Below, piece by piece: positions 15,368-24,138 of a stretch of DNA of 64,000 bases. Every line of letters begins with the position of its first letter. Within the stretch, counting starts at the first letter, position 1. The position numbers were made by a program, and so were the translations under genes. A model generated the notes under the pieces. It was not told where the DNA came from. It made no database searches and worked only from the letters and a program-made list of their open reading frames with translations. The DNA comes from Rhodococcoides fascians A44A (GTDB lineage Bacteria > Actinomycetota > Actinomycetes > Mycobacteriales > Mycobacteriaceae), in contig NZ_JMEX01000008.1 of assembly GCF_000760735.1 (NCBI RefSeq), forward strand, positions 2,008,042-2,072,041. The letters are read 5' to 3'.

Positions 15368-16753
15368 TCAGACGGATGCGAGTACGAACACGACGCAGGA
15401 CAGCGCGAATCCGACCAGTGAGATGAGCGTCTTGATGACACTCCACGTCTTGAAGGTCGTCGGAACGTCCATTCCGAGCAACTTGCCGATGAGCCAGAAG
15501 CTCGCATCGTTCACGTGCGGGAAGATCGACGAACCTGCAGCCAGGGCCAGGATCATCGCGACGGTCTGGACCGGGTTCAATCCTGCGGCCATGATCGATG
15601 CGCCGAGCAGTCCTGCGGACGTGGTGATCGCAACCGTTGCGGTTCCGAGTGCGATCCGCAGAATCGCGGCGACGATGAACGTGGAAAGAATCAACGGGAG
15701 ACCCAGGTCGCGCAGGGTCTCGGCCAGGGCGTCGCCGATGCCGCTTGCCAATAGCACTGCGCCGAACATGCCGCCTGCACCGGTGATGAGGACGACGGGT
15801 GCGATCGGTTTGAGGGCGTTGTCGAGCAGATCTTCGACGAATGTCGCGGTGCGTCCGCGTCGTAGCGCGAGCACGTAGATGGACACGAGAACGGTGATGA
15901 GTAGTGCGACCGGCGTCGATCCGATGACCTGAGGGATGGTGACCCACGGCGAGTTCTCGTCCAGACTGCCCGTCCGCGCGGCGGTGGTGACGGCGGTGTT
16001 GGCGAAGATCAGCAGCAGCGGGAGCATCAGGAGGGCGACGATGGTGCTCGGCTTCGGCGGATTCTCCACTGTCTCCACCTGTGGTCCGCCGCTCAGTAGA
16101 TCGGGGACCGGCAGGTTGATTCGCTTGCCGATGAACGTTCCGTACAGGTGCCCTGCAATGAACCAGGTGGGGACCGCGACGACTATGCCGATGAGAATGG
16201 TCAGGCCGACGTCGCCGCCGAGAAGAATGGTCGACGCCACCGCGCCCGGGTGCGGCGGGAGGAAGACATGCATGGTCGAGAGTGCTGCCGCGGCGGGCAG
16301 TGCATAGAGCAGCACGCTACCGCCGAGCTTGCGGGCGACGCTGAAGATGATGGGCAGCATTACCATGAACGCTGCGTCGAAAAAGATCGGAAAGCCGAAC
16401 AACAGTGATGCGACGCCGAGCGCGAGCGGTGCACGTTTGTCGCCGAATCGTCGAATCAAGGCGTCGGACAATGATTGTGCGCCGCCGCTGATCTCCGCGA
16501 GACGACCGAACATCGCGCCGAGTCCGACGAGCAGTGCGACTTCGCCGAGCGTCGTGCCGAACCCGTCGATCAGCACGTCCTGTATCTCCGAGATCGGAAT
16601 CCGAGCCGCGAAAGCTGTTGCGATGGAAACGATCACGAGAGCAAGAAGAGGATGCAGCTTGACCTTGATGATCAACAGCAGCAGAACCACGATGGCGACG
16701 ACGGCTATGGACAGCAGTGCCGTTGTGGAAAGGGTTTGGACCCAGTCGTCCAC
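15368..16753 (-). CDS. GntP family permease (gluconate or related hydroxy-acid proton symporter)
   Basis: 461 aa, about 12 to 14 hydrophobic segments. The motifs GLGAMFGRLAEISGGAQSL, LFGFPIFFDAAFMVMLPI, LPPHPGAVA and ITTSAGLLGASI are those of the GntP family, which imports gluconate, idonate, glycerate and similar acids with protons. GTG 16753 is chosen for its GGAAGGA ribosome site six bases upstream. It lies between the tctC-like gene and the kinase gene, an unusual pairing because TctC normally works with TctA and TctB. Confidence 0.9.
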   Translation of the reverse strand: MDDWVQTLSTTALLSIAVVAIVVLLLLIIKVKLHPLLALVIVSIATAFAARIPISEIQDVLIDGFGTTLGEVALLVGLGAMFGRLAEISGGAQSLSDALIRRFGDKRAPLALGVASLLFGFPIFFDAAFMVMLPIIFSVARKLGGSVLLYALPAAAALSTMHVFLPPHPGAVASTILLGGDVGLTILIGIVVAVPTWFIAGHLYGTFIGKRINLPVPDLLSGGPQVETVENPPKPSTIVALLMLPLLLIFANTAVTTAARTGSLDENSPWVTIPQVIGSTPVALLITVLVSIYVLALRRGRTATFVEDLLDNALKPIAPVVLITGAGGMFGAVLLASGIGDALAETLRDLGLPLILSTFIVAAILRIALGTATVAITTSAGLLGASIMAAGLNPVQTVAMILALAAGSSIFPHVNDASFWLIGKLLGMDVPTTFKTWSVIKTLISLVGFALSCVVFVLASV

Positions 16754-16847
16754 GAGAAGTCCTTCCGTATTTTTCGGGCGCAGCGGAGTGTCCGCATGGC
16801 AGTGTTCATCGGCCGGCGTCGGGCCGGGGAGGGGCAGGGTTTCCTCG

Positions 16848-17828
16848 TTACCGAGGCACACCCAGTTCGCCGAGGGTGCTCTTCATCCGAACATCCTCGG
16901 CTGCAAGAAATTCGGAGAATCGGTCACCGGCGAGGAACGAGTCGATCCAGCCGTGCTCGACGGTTGCGCGGTGCCAATCGTCGGTATCGCGCATGCGGGC
17001 GAGCATGTCGATCAGGTCGGCGCGGACTTGATCGGGGATGTCCGGTGGAGCAACGAACCCGCGCCAGTTGGTGAACACGAGATCGATGCCGGAATCGATG
17101 AGAGTCGGTGTGTCGCCGGACGGATTCGACGCAGCGAGCACGCGGAGCGACCCTGCGCTGATCTGGTCGATGTACTCACCGGCCCCCGCGATGGCGACAT
17201 CGACACTGCCGTCGATCGCCGCCGTCAGAAGATCCCCTGCACCGTCGTATTCGACGATGTGGAGGTCTCTGGTGTCGAGGCCGACAGCTCGGGCCAGTTC
17301 CAACGCGAAGACGTAGTCCGGACCGCCGACCGCCGAACCGACCCCGACGGTGAGAGTGGCGGGGTCGGCGTGCCAACGGTCGACGAACTGTTCGACGGTC
17401 TGCAGCGGCGCGCTCGATCGAACGATGAGCGCTTCCGGTTCGTCGACGAGCCGCGCGAGCGCCGTCGTGTCCGACAGACCCCACGGTGACCTGTCTACGT
17501 GTGCCGCACCCACCACGCCGACTCCGACCATGCCGAGAAGCGACACGTTTCCGCTTTCACGCATCACCCTCGCGAGCGCAACCGATCCGCCGCCGCCGAC
17601 TACGTTGAACTTCTCGATGGGCCCGCTCAGCTCGTGGTTCTCGCAGATGCGTGCGACCGTGCGAGCGGTGACGTCGTATCCGCCGCCCGGAGTGTTGGGG
17701 ATGAGCATGCGGAGATCCGACGGCGGCGGGTCCGCGGCCAGAGCGCAGCCGGCCGACAGCGCTATCGGCAACAAAGCCATAGCGGTCAGTGCGCGTCTAC
17801 GCGTCATCGGATTCGGTCGGTTCGTCAT
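16848..17828 (-). CDS. TctC-type solute-binding lipoprotein
   Basis: 326 aa. After a Tat-like or Sec signal (MTRRRALTAMALLPIALSAG) comes a lipobox LSAGC, so it is a lipoprotein outside the membrane. The motifs MLIPNTPGGGYDVTAR and the overall length match TctC/Bug receptors, which bind carboxylates such as citrate. No TctA or TctB gene is present in the window. Its neighbours are a GntP permease and a CitA/CitB-like pair. In Bordetella the related BctC contacts the sensor kinase, so a signalling role is a reasonable inference. ATG 17828 is chosen over a longer open frame that runs through the 28-bp repeats. Confidence 0.87.
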   Translation of the reverse strand: MTNRPNPMTRRRALTAMALLPIALSAGCALAADPPPSDLRMLIPNTPGGGYDVTARTVARICENHELSGPIEKFNVVGGGGSVALARVMRESGNVSLLGMVGVGVVGAAHVDRSPWGLSDTTALARLVDEPEALIVRSSAPLQTVEQFVDRWHADPATLTVGVGSAVGGPDYVFALELARAVGLDTRDLHIVEYDGAGDLLTAAIDGSVDVAIAGAGEYIDQISAGSLRVLAASNPSGDTPTLIDSGIDLVFTNWRGFVAPPDIPDQVRADLIDMLARMRDTDDWHRATVEHGWIDSFLAGDRFSEFLAAEDVRMKSTLGELGVPR

Positions 17829-17885
17829 CGCCCGTTCATCTTGACCCACCGTCGTGATCGCCGTCACGCATAGGAAACCAATGGA

Positions 17886-17901
17886 CACAAAGGTCTTTGT
17901 G
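17886..17901. promoter_or_regulatory. Palindrome upstream of the tctC-gntP-kinase operon
   Basis: CACAAAG, GT, CTTTGTG is a perfect 7-bp inverted repeat located 58 bp before the TctC start codon. The position fits an activator or repressor site. The co-encoded CitB-like regulator is the natural candidate. Seen directly; role inferred. Confidence 0.45.
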
Positions 17902-17908
17902 GTCGTGC

Positions 17909-17990
17909 GGGGGTCACTGGCGGCGGAGCCGCACGCGGGGGTCACTGACGGCGGAGCCGCACGCGGGGGTCACTGGCGGCGGAGCCGCAT
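17909..17990. repeat. 28-bp tandem repeat, three copies, upstream of the M50 gene
   Basis: Units begin at 17909, 17937 and 17965, each GGGGGTCACTGGCGGCGGAG followed by CCGCACGC; the second has one change and the third ends in CCGCATAA. The last unit stops 8 bp before the GTG of the M50 peptidase gene, so the array lies where its leader and ribosome site should be. Confidence 0.9.
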
Positions 17991-17998
17991 AATGAAGA

Positions 17999-18703
17999 GT
18001 GACCGAATTCTGGGACCGCATTTCCGCGGTGAGTCCTGATCCACCCGTCTGGATCGTCCAAGTAGCAGCGCTGGTCGCTCTGGCGATCGTGTTGATTCCG
18101 CAGACGTGGAGGGTTGCGCGCAATGTCGTGACGATCGCCCACGAGGGTGCTCATCTGTTCGTTGCTCTGGTCACCGGCAGGCAACTGGTGGGACTGCGAT
18201 TGCACTCGGATACGTCGGGCGTCGCGATTTCGAAGGGCAAGCCGACGGGCCTCGGGGTCATCGCGATGACCTTCGCGGGATATGTCGGGCCGTCGCTGCT
18301 CGGCCTCGGGGCGGCGTTCGTACTGGGCACGCAGCGCGCGTCGGCGGTGCTGTGGATCGGAATCGTCTCGATCGCACTGATGCTGTCGATGATCCGCAAC
18401 GTCTACGGAGCGTTGTCGTTGGTCGTGGTCGGTGCGGCGCTGTTCGCGGTGTCCTGGTGGGGAACCGGCGAGCAGCAGGTGGCCGCCGCGTACTTCATCA
18501 CCCTGTTCTTGCTGATCGCCGGACCACGGCCCGTCCTCGAACTGCAACGCTCACGCAGTCGAGGACGGGCACGCGATTCCGACGCCGATCAGTTGGCTCG
18601 CCTGACGTTCCTACCGGGAATCGTCTGGGTGGGCCTGTTCCTGCTGGTTACGTCCGGCTGTCTTGCAGTGGGCGCGTGGCGGATTCTGGCTCCGGTGCAG
18701 TGA
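17999..18703 (+). CDS. M50-type membrane metallopeptidase (M50B-like)
   Basis: 234 aa, six or so membrane helices. The zinc motif is HEGAH (near residue 49, in VTIAHEGAHLFVALVTGR), a variant of HExxH, followed by conserved glycine-rich helices (FAGYVGPSLLGLGAAFVLG). Members of the M50B-like family are intramembrane proteases of mostly unknown targets. Start GTG 17999 follows the 28-bp repeats with no clear ribosome site. Its last 56 bp overlap the 3' end of the convergent ndh gene. Confidence 0.85.
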   Translation: MTEFWDRISAVSPDPPVWIVQVAALVALAIVLIPQTWRVARNVVTIAHEGAHLFVALVTGRQLVGLRLHSDTSGVAISKGKPTGLGVIAMTFAGYVGPSLLGLGAAFVLGTQRASAVLWIGIVSIALMLSMIRNVYGALSLVVVGAALFAVSWWGTGEQQVAAAYFITLFLLIAGPRPVLELQRSRSRGRARDSDADQLARLTFLPGIVWVGLFLLVTSGCLAVGAWRILAPVQ

Positions 18704-20099
18704 CCGGGGCGTCGCTTCCTGGGGTTTCCGGTGCGGTGAAGTAGAACATCGCGCGCCTGGCGTCGACTTGCTGCTCGGTCATCGCCAGCTGGCCTCGTCC
18801 GCGGGAGAAGAACGCGGTCAGCCAGGAGATCACGGTGGTGAGGCGGCTGCGGAAGCCGACGATGTAGAGCAGGTGAACCAACAGCCACATGACCCAGGCG
18901 ATGAAGCCGGTGATCTTGATGGGGCCGACCTGCGCGACGGCGGAGAAGCGGGACACCGTCGCCATCGAGCCCTTGTCGAAATACTTGAAGTCCTTGCGCT
19001 CGGGTACCTGCTTGCCCGCGCGCACTGCTTCGACGCCGTCTTCGATCACGCGTGCCGCGTAGCGGCCACCCTGGATCGCGACCTGTGCGACGCCGGGGAG
19101 CTTGTCCAGTGCCATCATGTCGCCGACGACGAATACTTCGGGGTGGCCGGGGAGGGTGAGGTCCTTGTTCACCAGGACGCGGCCTGCGCGGTCGATCTCG
19201 GCGCCCGACTGTGCGGCGAGGGTCTTGCCGAGTGGGCTCGCGGCGACACCCGCAGACCAGACCTTGGTGCGCGAGGCGATGCGTCGGACGGTTCCGTCAC
19301 TGTCCTTGACGGTCAAGCCGTTGGCGTCGAGGTCGGTGACCATCGCGCCGAGCTGGATGTCGACGCCCATCGTGGTGAGCCGTTTCGCGGCCGCCTGACC
19401 GAGGGAGTCGGCGAACGGGGGCAGAACCTTGGGTGCGGCGTCGAGCAGGATGATCCTCGCTGATCGCGAGTCGATGTGCCGGAAGGTGCCGTCGAGGGTC
19501 TTGTTCGCGAGTTCGGCGATCTGGCCTGCCATTTCGACGCCGGTAGGTCCGGCGCCGACGACGACGAAGGTCAGCAGCTTCTCGATCTCGGCCGGGTCCG
19601 TGGCGAGTTCGGCCTGATCGAACGCTCCGAGGATGCGGCCGCGGAGCTCGAGGGCGTCGTCGATGGTTTTCATGCCCGGTGCGTATTCGGCGAAGTGGTC
19701 GTTGCCGAAGTAGGACTGGCCGGCGCCTGCGGCGACGATGATGCTGTCGTAGCTGGTTTCGGTGATGCGCTCGAGGAACTGGGAGGTGACGACTCGCTTC
19801 TCGAGGTCGATGGCGTTGACCTCGCCGAGGATGACCGAGGCGTTGTGCTGGTCCTTGAGGATCATGCGGGTCGAAGGGGCGATCTCTCCTTCGGAGAGGA
19901 TGCCGGTGGCCACCTGGTACAGCAGTGGCTGGAAGAGGTGGTGTGTGGTCTTCGCGATCAGCGTGACGTCGACGTTGGCCTTGCGCAGTTGTTTCGCCGC
20001 GAAGAGACCGCCGAACCCGGAGCCGATGATGACGACGTGATGCCGATGTACTCGCTGGGCGAGTGCGGGAGTCAGGTCAGGCGTGGTGGATGCGGACAT
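18648..20099 (-). CDS. ndh: Type II NADH dehydrogenase (NDH-2)
   Basis: 483 aa FAD protein. FAD-binding GSGFGGLFAAKQLRKANVDV lies near residue 26, the AGAGQSYFGND motif and second dinucleotide motif VVGAGPTGVEMAGQIAEL near 180, and VFVVGDMMALDKLPGVAQVA typical of NDH-2 quinone reductases. Two C-terminal amphipathic or hydrophobic segments (ITGFIAWVMWLLVHLLYIVGF) anchor it to the membrane. It feeds electrons from NADH to menaquinone without pumping protons. ATG 20099 has GAAGGA upstream. It overlaps the M50 gene by 56 bp at the 3' ends. Confidence 0.93.
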   Translation of the reverse strand: MSASTTPDLTPALAQRVHRHHVVIIGSGFGGLFAAKQLRKANVDVTLIAKTTHHLFQPLLYQVATGILSEGEIAPSTRMILKDQHNASVILGEVNAIDLEKRVVTSQFLERITETSYDSIIVAAGAGQSYFGNDHFAEYAPGMKTIDDALELRGRILGAFDQAELATDPAEIEKLLTFVVVGAGPTGVEMAGQIAELANKTLDGTFRHIDSRSARIILLDAAPKVLPPFADSLGQAAAKRLTTMGVDIQLGAMVTDLDANGLTVKDSDGTVRRIASRTKVWSAGVAASPLGKTLAAQSGAEIDRAGRVLVNKDLTLPGHPEVFVVGDMMALDKLPGVAQVAIQGGRYAARVIEDGVEAVRAGKQVPERKDFKYFDKGSMATVSRFSAVAQVGPIKITGFIAWVMWLLVHLLYIVGFRSRLTTVISWLTAFFSRGRGQLAMTEQQVDARRAMFYFTAPETPGSDAPVTAPEPESATRPLQDSRT

Positions 20100-20258
20100 T
20101 GGTTGTGTCCTTCTTCGGTTCGGGACGGTCGGGTGCGAGGCCGTCGTGTGTGCTGTGTCACTATGGTGCTTGAAGACTACACCAGTCCATGTGCGAATGT
20201 TAAGACAATATCGCCGACACTTTCGACCGTTTCGCCGAGGCGGTGGATGGACATCCGG

Positions 20259-20286
20259 ACACAGCACACAGCACACAGCACACAAC
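20259..20286. repeat. Heptanucleotide repeat ACACAGC x 4
   Basis: Four units of ACACAGC, the last ACACAAC, lie between the ndh start and the next minus-strand gene. The sequence is also complementary over 12 bp to GTGTGCTGTGTC at 20148-20159, so the ndh leader or promoter region can in principle fold. Probably a simple repeat. Confidence 0.7.
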
Positions 20287-20330
20287 GCCATCCGCGGTTC
20301 GCGGACGGCGCTGTGGATCGTTCGGGTGAA

Positions 20331-20642
20331 TCAGTCCTTGTGCGGTGTCCGCTCACCGGTGTCGGGATCGATGTCGAGCACGACGTCAGGAGAGTCGGGA
20401 TGGTATAGGACGGGCCGAGCCGCCGTGGCGCGCTTCGCGCCGGCGCGTAGTAGAAGGACGCCGGACGCCACCAGCACGATCGTTGCGATACCGGCGATCC
20501 ATACCCATCCCTCGAAGCCACCTGCGAGTGCGGTGATGAACAACGCGGCAGCGACGATGCCGGACATCACCAGGATGATTCCGGTGCGGTTCTCTGCGGT
20601 CTTGATCCAACGCGGACCGGGCGCGGTCTTGTTCTTGGCCAT
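20331..20642 (-). CDS. Small two-span membrane protein
   Basis: 103 aa. Start ATG 20642 has GAAGGGA upstream. Two hydrophobic helices (about residues 20-40 and 45-66) are flanked by a basic N-terminus (MAKNKTAPGPRW) and a C-terminal tail of about 35 residues ending DIDPDTGERTPHKD. The family is not recognised. It is transcribed in the same direction as ndh, 231 bp upstream of it, and may be independent. Confidence 0.75.
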   Translation of the reverse strand: MAKNKTAPGPRWIKTAENRTGIILVMSGIVAAALFITALAGGFEGWVWIAGIATIVLVASGVLLLRAGAKRATAARPVLYHPDSPDVVLDIDPDTGERTPHKD

Positions 20643-20732
20643 GACGAGTAGTCCCTTCGGGTTGCCTGGGCCTGAGATACCCGCTGGGAGATCGTTCACA
20701 CAACCTGTGCTCGATTGCGGACGAGTCGATCG

Positions 20733-21515
20733 TCAGGCCGGCGGCCGGGGAGTCCCGACGGATGCAGTGGTGCCGCCGTCGACTGGGACGATCACGCCCG
20801 TCATGTAGGCGGCGTCGGGTGAGGCGAGGAAGAGTGCCACGCGCGCAATGTCTTCCGGCTCGCCGACGCGGTCGAGGGCGACGCGGTCCATCAGTGCGCC
20901 GCGGAATGTGGGGTCGTCGAGGCGGGACTTCGTCTGTTGGGTCGCCGTGAACGCGGGGGCGATGGCGTTCACCCTGATTCCACGTCGTCCCAGATCCAGA
21001 GCGAGGCTCTGCACCAAGGTGTTCACGCCGCCCTTCGTCGCGTTGTACGCGAACTGGCCCCAGTCGCCGCCCAGGCCGGCGACCGACGACATCGCGATCA
21101 AGTTGCCTCCCGATCGTTCGAGGTGGGGAACCGTGGCTCGCGCGACATGGATGAGCGCGTCGAGATTGACCGCGCGCATCCGGTCCCACGCCGAGTGGTC
21201 GAAGTCGTCGATGACCGTGGGTTCGCTGAGTCCCGCGTTGTTGACGACGACGTCGATTCGGCCGTGTCGCGCAACGATGTTCGCCACGACGCGGTCGACC
21301 TCGTCGCGTTGCGTCACGTCGACGACCCACGCCGATGCTCGGTCTCCCCAGCCGACGACGGTCTCCCGCAGTGTGGCGTCGGACCTGCCGAGGACGCATA
21401 CCGTCGCACCCTGTTCCAGGAACGCGACAGCGACGGCTCGGCCGATACCCGAGCCGCCGCCGGTCACGACGACCACGTGCTCGGCGTAGGGATACGACGC
21501 CCATGCGATGGCCAT
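20733..21515 (-). CDS. Short-chain dehydrogenase/reductase
   Basis: 260 aa classical SDR. Cofactor motif TGGGSGIGRAVAVAFLEQ near residue 18, NNAG, catalytic Ser in MSSVAGLGG and YNATKGG carrying Tyr and Lys. The C-terminus reads YMTGVIVPVDGGTT. ATG 21515 is preceded by GGGAGGT; an upstream ATG at 21551 is possible. The substrate is unknown. Divergent from the acyltransferase gene at 21584, with 68 bp between starts. Confidence 0.88.
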   Translation of the reverse strand: MAIAWASYPYAEHVVVVTGGGSGIGRAVAVAFLEQGATVCVLGRSDATLRETVVGWGDRASAWVVDVTQRDEVDRVVANIVARHGRIDVVVNNAGLSEPTVIDDFDHSAWDRMRAVNLDALIHVARATVPHLERSGGNLIAMSSVAGLGGDWGQFAYNATKGGVNTLVQSLALDLGRRGIRVNAIAPAFTATQQTKSRLDDPTFRGALMDRVALDRVGEPEDIARVALFLASPDAAYMTGVIVPVDGGTTASVGTPRPPA

Positions 21516-21583
21516 TGGTACAACCTCCCGATCCGCATTTTGTATGGACATTAGTTCTTGACGAGGTGGAGTACGGTTCGGGT

Positions 21584-22519
21584 ATGAGTGATGCAGATCA
21601 CCGGAGTGAGGAACTGCAGGAGCAAGCTCAGCGGCAGGCCGCGGCGGCACGGGTGAAGATGAAGCACCGCCGCGACCGGCAAGAAGGGGGATTGGGGGGA
21701 TACGTCGCCGAACGGGCGGGGGACTGGGACCTGGACGACCAGAACACGGCTGCGATGGATCGGCAGGTGCGGTTCTGGCGGTTCGTCACCGACAAATGGT
21801 TCCGGATGGAGATCGACGGATGGGACAACATCCCCGACCCTCCGGTGCTCGTCGTCGGAGTCCACACCGGAGCACCGTTCGTGTGGGACGCGTGGACTGT
21901 CGGTGCCCAGTGGTGGCGACGCTTCGGCGAGAAGCGGACTCTGCACGGCACAGCGCACGACGCGCTGATGGCTTTCCCCGTCATCGGAACGGTGTTTCGC
22001 GCGATGGGTGTGCTTCCGGCCGCCCCGGACTCCATGGCGACCGCCCTGGCCGAGGGCCGCGACGTCATCGTCTGGCCGGGCGGCGAAGTGGACTCGCTGC
22101 GGCCGTGGAGCGAACGCGATGTCGCAACCCTCGGCGGGCGAACGGGTTTCGTCAAGATGGCGATCCGCATGGGCGTTCCGATCGTCCCGGTCGCGACGGT
22201 CGGCGGGGCCGACGCGATGCCCGTGCTCGTTCGAGGTGACAGGCTCGCGCGAGTGCTGGGACTCGACCGGATCGCACGGCTCAAGGTGTTCCCGATAGCA
22301 CTGTCTCTGCCGTGGATCATCGCCCCCGCGGCGCTCCCTCAGATTCCGCTTCCGGCGAAGATCCGCACCAGGTTCATGCCGGCGATCACCGTCGACCACG
22401 ACCCGACGCGGTGCGAGGACGAGGACTACGTCGACGCGAAATACGAGGAAGTGCGCGCGCTCATCCAGAGCGGAATGGACGACCTAGCGACGAAGCGTCG
22501 GTTTCCGATCTTCGGGTAG
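21584..22519 (+). CDS. Lysophospholipid-acyltransferase family protein (MGAT-like)
   Basis: 311 aa. The acyltransferase block begins VLVVGVHTGAPFVWDAW, where the usual HxxxxD becomes HTGAPFVWD, then WPGGEVDSLRPWSERD and GFVKMAIRMGVPIVPVATVGG. These fit the plsC-like superfamily branch containing monoacylglycerol acyltransferases. It would acylate a lipid at the membrane. The first 50 residues are charged and helical. A second acyltransferase gene follows 14 bp later, so the two are probably one operon with fabG-like 23337. Confidence 0.82.
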   Translation: MSDADHRSEELQEQAQRQAAAARVKMKHRRDRQEGGLGGYVAERAGDWDLDDQNTAAMDRQVRFWRFVTDKWFRMEIDGWDNIPDPPVLVVGVHTGAPFVWDAWTVGAQWWRRFGEKRTLHGTAHDALMAFPVIGTVFRAMGVLPAAPDSMATALAEGRDVIVWPGGEVDSLRPWSERDVATLGGRTGFVKMAIRMGVPIVPVATVGGADAMPVLVRGDRLARVLGLDRIARLKVFPIALSLPWIIAPAALPQIPLPAKIRTRFMPAITVDHDPTRCEDEDYVDAKYEEVRALIQSGMDDLATKRRFPIFG

Positions 22520-22533
22520 CTAAGCTTCCCTCC

Positions 22534-23268
22534 ATGGATCGACCCGCGGTAATTCTGGAGAACGACACCACTGTTTACGACTTCTATCTGCGCCACCAGC
22601 AGAACCGTCAGGTCGCGAGATTGGCCTACGCAACGCTGGCCAGGCGCTTCAAGCCGCGCGTGAGCTACCCCGAGGGCGCACGGGAGGAACTGCGTCGCCT
22701 CGTCTACGACGACACGCGCCTGATCATTGCCGTCAACCACCTGTCGGAGACGGACCCGTACACCGTCGCCGCGACGGCATGGGCGTCGCCGCTGCGCCCG
22801 GTCATCGGACGGACACGGGTGCTGGCCAAGGACGAGCTGTTCCAGGAACCCAAGCAGCGCAGGCGGATCGACATGATGGGCGGAATACCGGTGTTCCGCG
22901 GGAAGAATCACGGAATGCGGGCCGTCAGCGCGGCAGGCAACCGCATGATGGACGTCAGTGCCGAGCGGGTGCGACGCGGTGACGACTTGGCGATCTTCCC
23001 CGAAGGAACCTGCAACCTCGAGGATCCGACGAAGGTGCAGAAGGTGGGCAGCGGCATCGGCCACATCGTCTCGCGCGTTCGTGCGCTCGGCGTCGAGCCG
23101 GTTCTGATCTGCATCGGGCTGAGCTACGGCGACCCGCAGAAGCTCAAATCGGCGAGCGTGTACATCGACACTCCGATCACCGATCTGCCGGAGAAGCCGT
23201 TGCACATCACGCGCACCGTGTCCGACGGTATGCAGCAGGCCCTCGACGGCGCGGTGGCCGCTTACTGA
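22534..23268 (+). CDS. 1-acylglycerol-3-phosphate acyltransferase-like protein
   Basis: 244 aa. Motif NHLSETDPYT (HxxxxD form, near residue 68), GGIPVFRGKNHG and FPEGTCN (the FPEGT block, near residue 155) are those of plsC acyltransferases, which move an acyl chain to lysophosphatidate or a related acceptor. It starts at ATG 22534 after a 14-bp gap from another acyltransferase. The acceptor cannot be read from sequence. Confidence 0.82.
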   Translation: MDRPAVILENDTTVYDFYLRHQQNRQVARLAYATLARRFKPRVSYPEGAREELRRLVYDDTRLIIAVNHLSETDPYTVAATAWASPLRPVIGRTRVLAKDELFQEPKQRRRIDMMGGIPVFRGKNHGMRAVSAAGNRMMDVSAERVRRGDDLAIFPEGTCNLEDPTKVQKVGSGIGHIVSRVRALGVEPVLICIGLSYGDPQKLKSASVYIDTPITDLPEKPLHITRTVSDGMQQALDGAVAAY

Positions 23269-23336
23269 GCGGTCACTCGGTTGTTGGTAGAACAGGTGAC
23301 AGAGGTTTCATCCATCGCAACTTCAGGGAGACGCAC

Positions 23337-24095
23337 GTGAGTGATGCAGTCAAGACCGCAGTGGTGACCGGAGCAGCACGGGGAATCGGCGCGGCGGTAG
23401 CGAAACGCCTGGCCAAGGACGGATTCGGCGTCGCCGTCGTCGACCTCGACGAGGCAGCATGTTCCGATACCGTCGGAGCGATCCAGTCTGCGGGCGGGCA
23501 GGCTGTTGCCATCGGTGCGAACGTCGCCGACGAGGAGTCGGTCAAGACCGCGGTGGACCGCATTGCCACCGAGTTCGGCGCACCGACCGTGCTGATCAAC
23601 AACGCCGGAATCACCCGCGACAACCTGCTGTTCAAGATGACCGTCGAGGACTGGGACTCCGTACTGGGCGTGCACCTGCGTGGTTCGTTCCTGATGACCC
23701 GTGCAGTTCAGAAGCACATGATCGACGCGAAGTGGGGTCGCATCGTCAACCTGTCCAGTACCTCCGCTCTCGGTAACCGCGGGCAGGCCAACTATTCGGC
23801 CGCCAAGGCAGGCATGCAAGGGTTCACCAAGACCCTGGCCATCGAGCTCGGCAAGTTCGGCGTCACCGCCAACGCCATCGCTCCCGGTTTCATCGAGACC
23901 GAGATGACGGCTGCCACGGCCGAACGCGTCGGCGTGCCGTTCGAGGACTTCAAAGCCGCTGCAGCGTCACAGATTCCGGTCAACCGAGTCGGCAACCCCG
24001 ACGACATCGCACACCTCGCGTCGTTCTTCGTGAGCGAGGGCGCAGGATTCATCTCCGGTCAGGTCGTCTACGCCGCCGGCGGCCCGAAGGACTAG
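23337..24095 (+). CDS. 3-oxoacyl-ACP reductase-like SDR (FabG)
   Basis: 252 aa. TGAARGIG at 11-18, NNAG at 88-91, Ser 140 region, Tyr 153 and Lys 157 make the complete SDR active site. GIETEMTA-like loop and the ending VVYAAGGPKD fit FabG proteins that reduce 3-oxoacyl thioesters with NADPH. GTG 23337 follows AGGGAGA closely. It follows two acyltransferase genes, consistent with a lipid role. A strong hairpin at 24104-24130 ends the transcript. Confidence 0.85.
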   Translation: MSDAVKTAVVTGAARGIGAAVAKRLAKDGFGVAVVDLDEAACSDTVGAIQSAGGQAVAIGANVADEESVKTAVDRIATEFGAPTVLINNAGITRDNLLFKMTVEDWDSVLGVHLRGSFLMTRAVQKHMIDAKWGRIVNLSSTSALGNRGQANYSAAKAGMQGFTKTLAIELGKFGVTANAIAPGFIETEMTAATAERVGVPFEDFKAAAASQIPVNRVGNPDDIAHLASFFVSEGAGFISGQVVYAAGGPKD

Positions 24096-24103
24096 CGGCC
24101 GTG

Positions 24104-24130
24104 GGAGGTCTGCCTACCCGGCAGACCTCC
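24104..24130. terminator. Bidirectional hairpin terminator candidate
   Basis: GGAGGTCTGCC, five bases, GGCAGACCTCC: a perfect 11-bp stem between the convergent genes ending at 24095 and 24139. There is no U tract, as is common in actinobacteria. Confidence 0.75.
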
Positions 24131-24138
24131 CCTCCGCT

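Noticed and set aside
20148-20269. A regulatory stem formed by GTGTGCTGTGTC and GACACAGCACAC before ndh
   Set aside because: One side is part of a simple ACACAGC repeat and the loop is about 100 nt; likely chance from low-complexity sequence.
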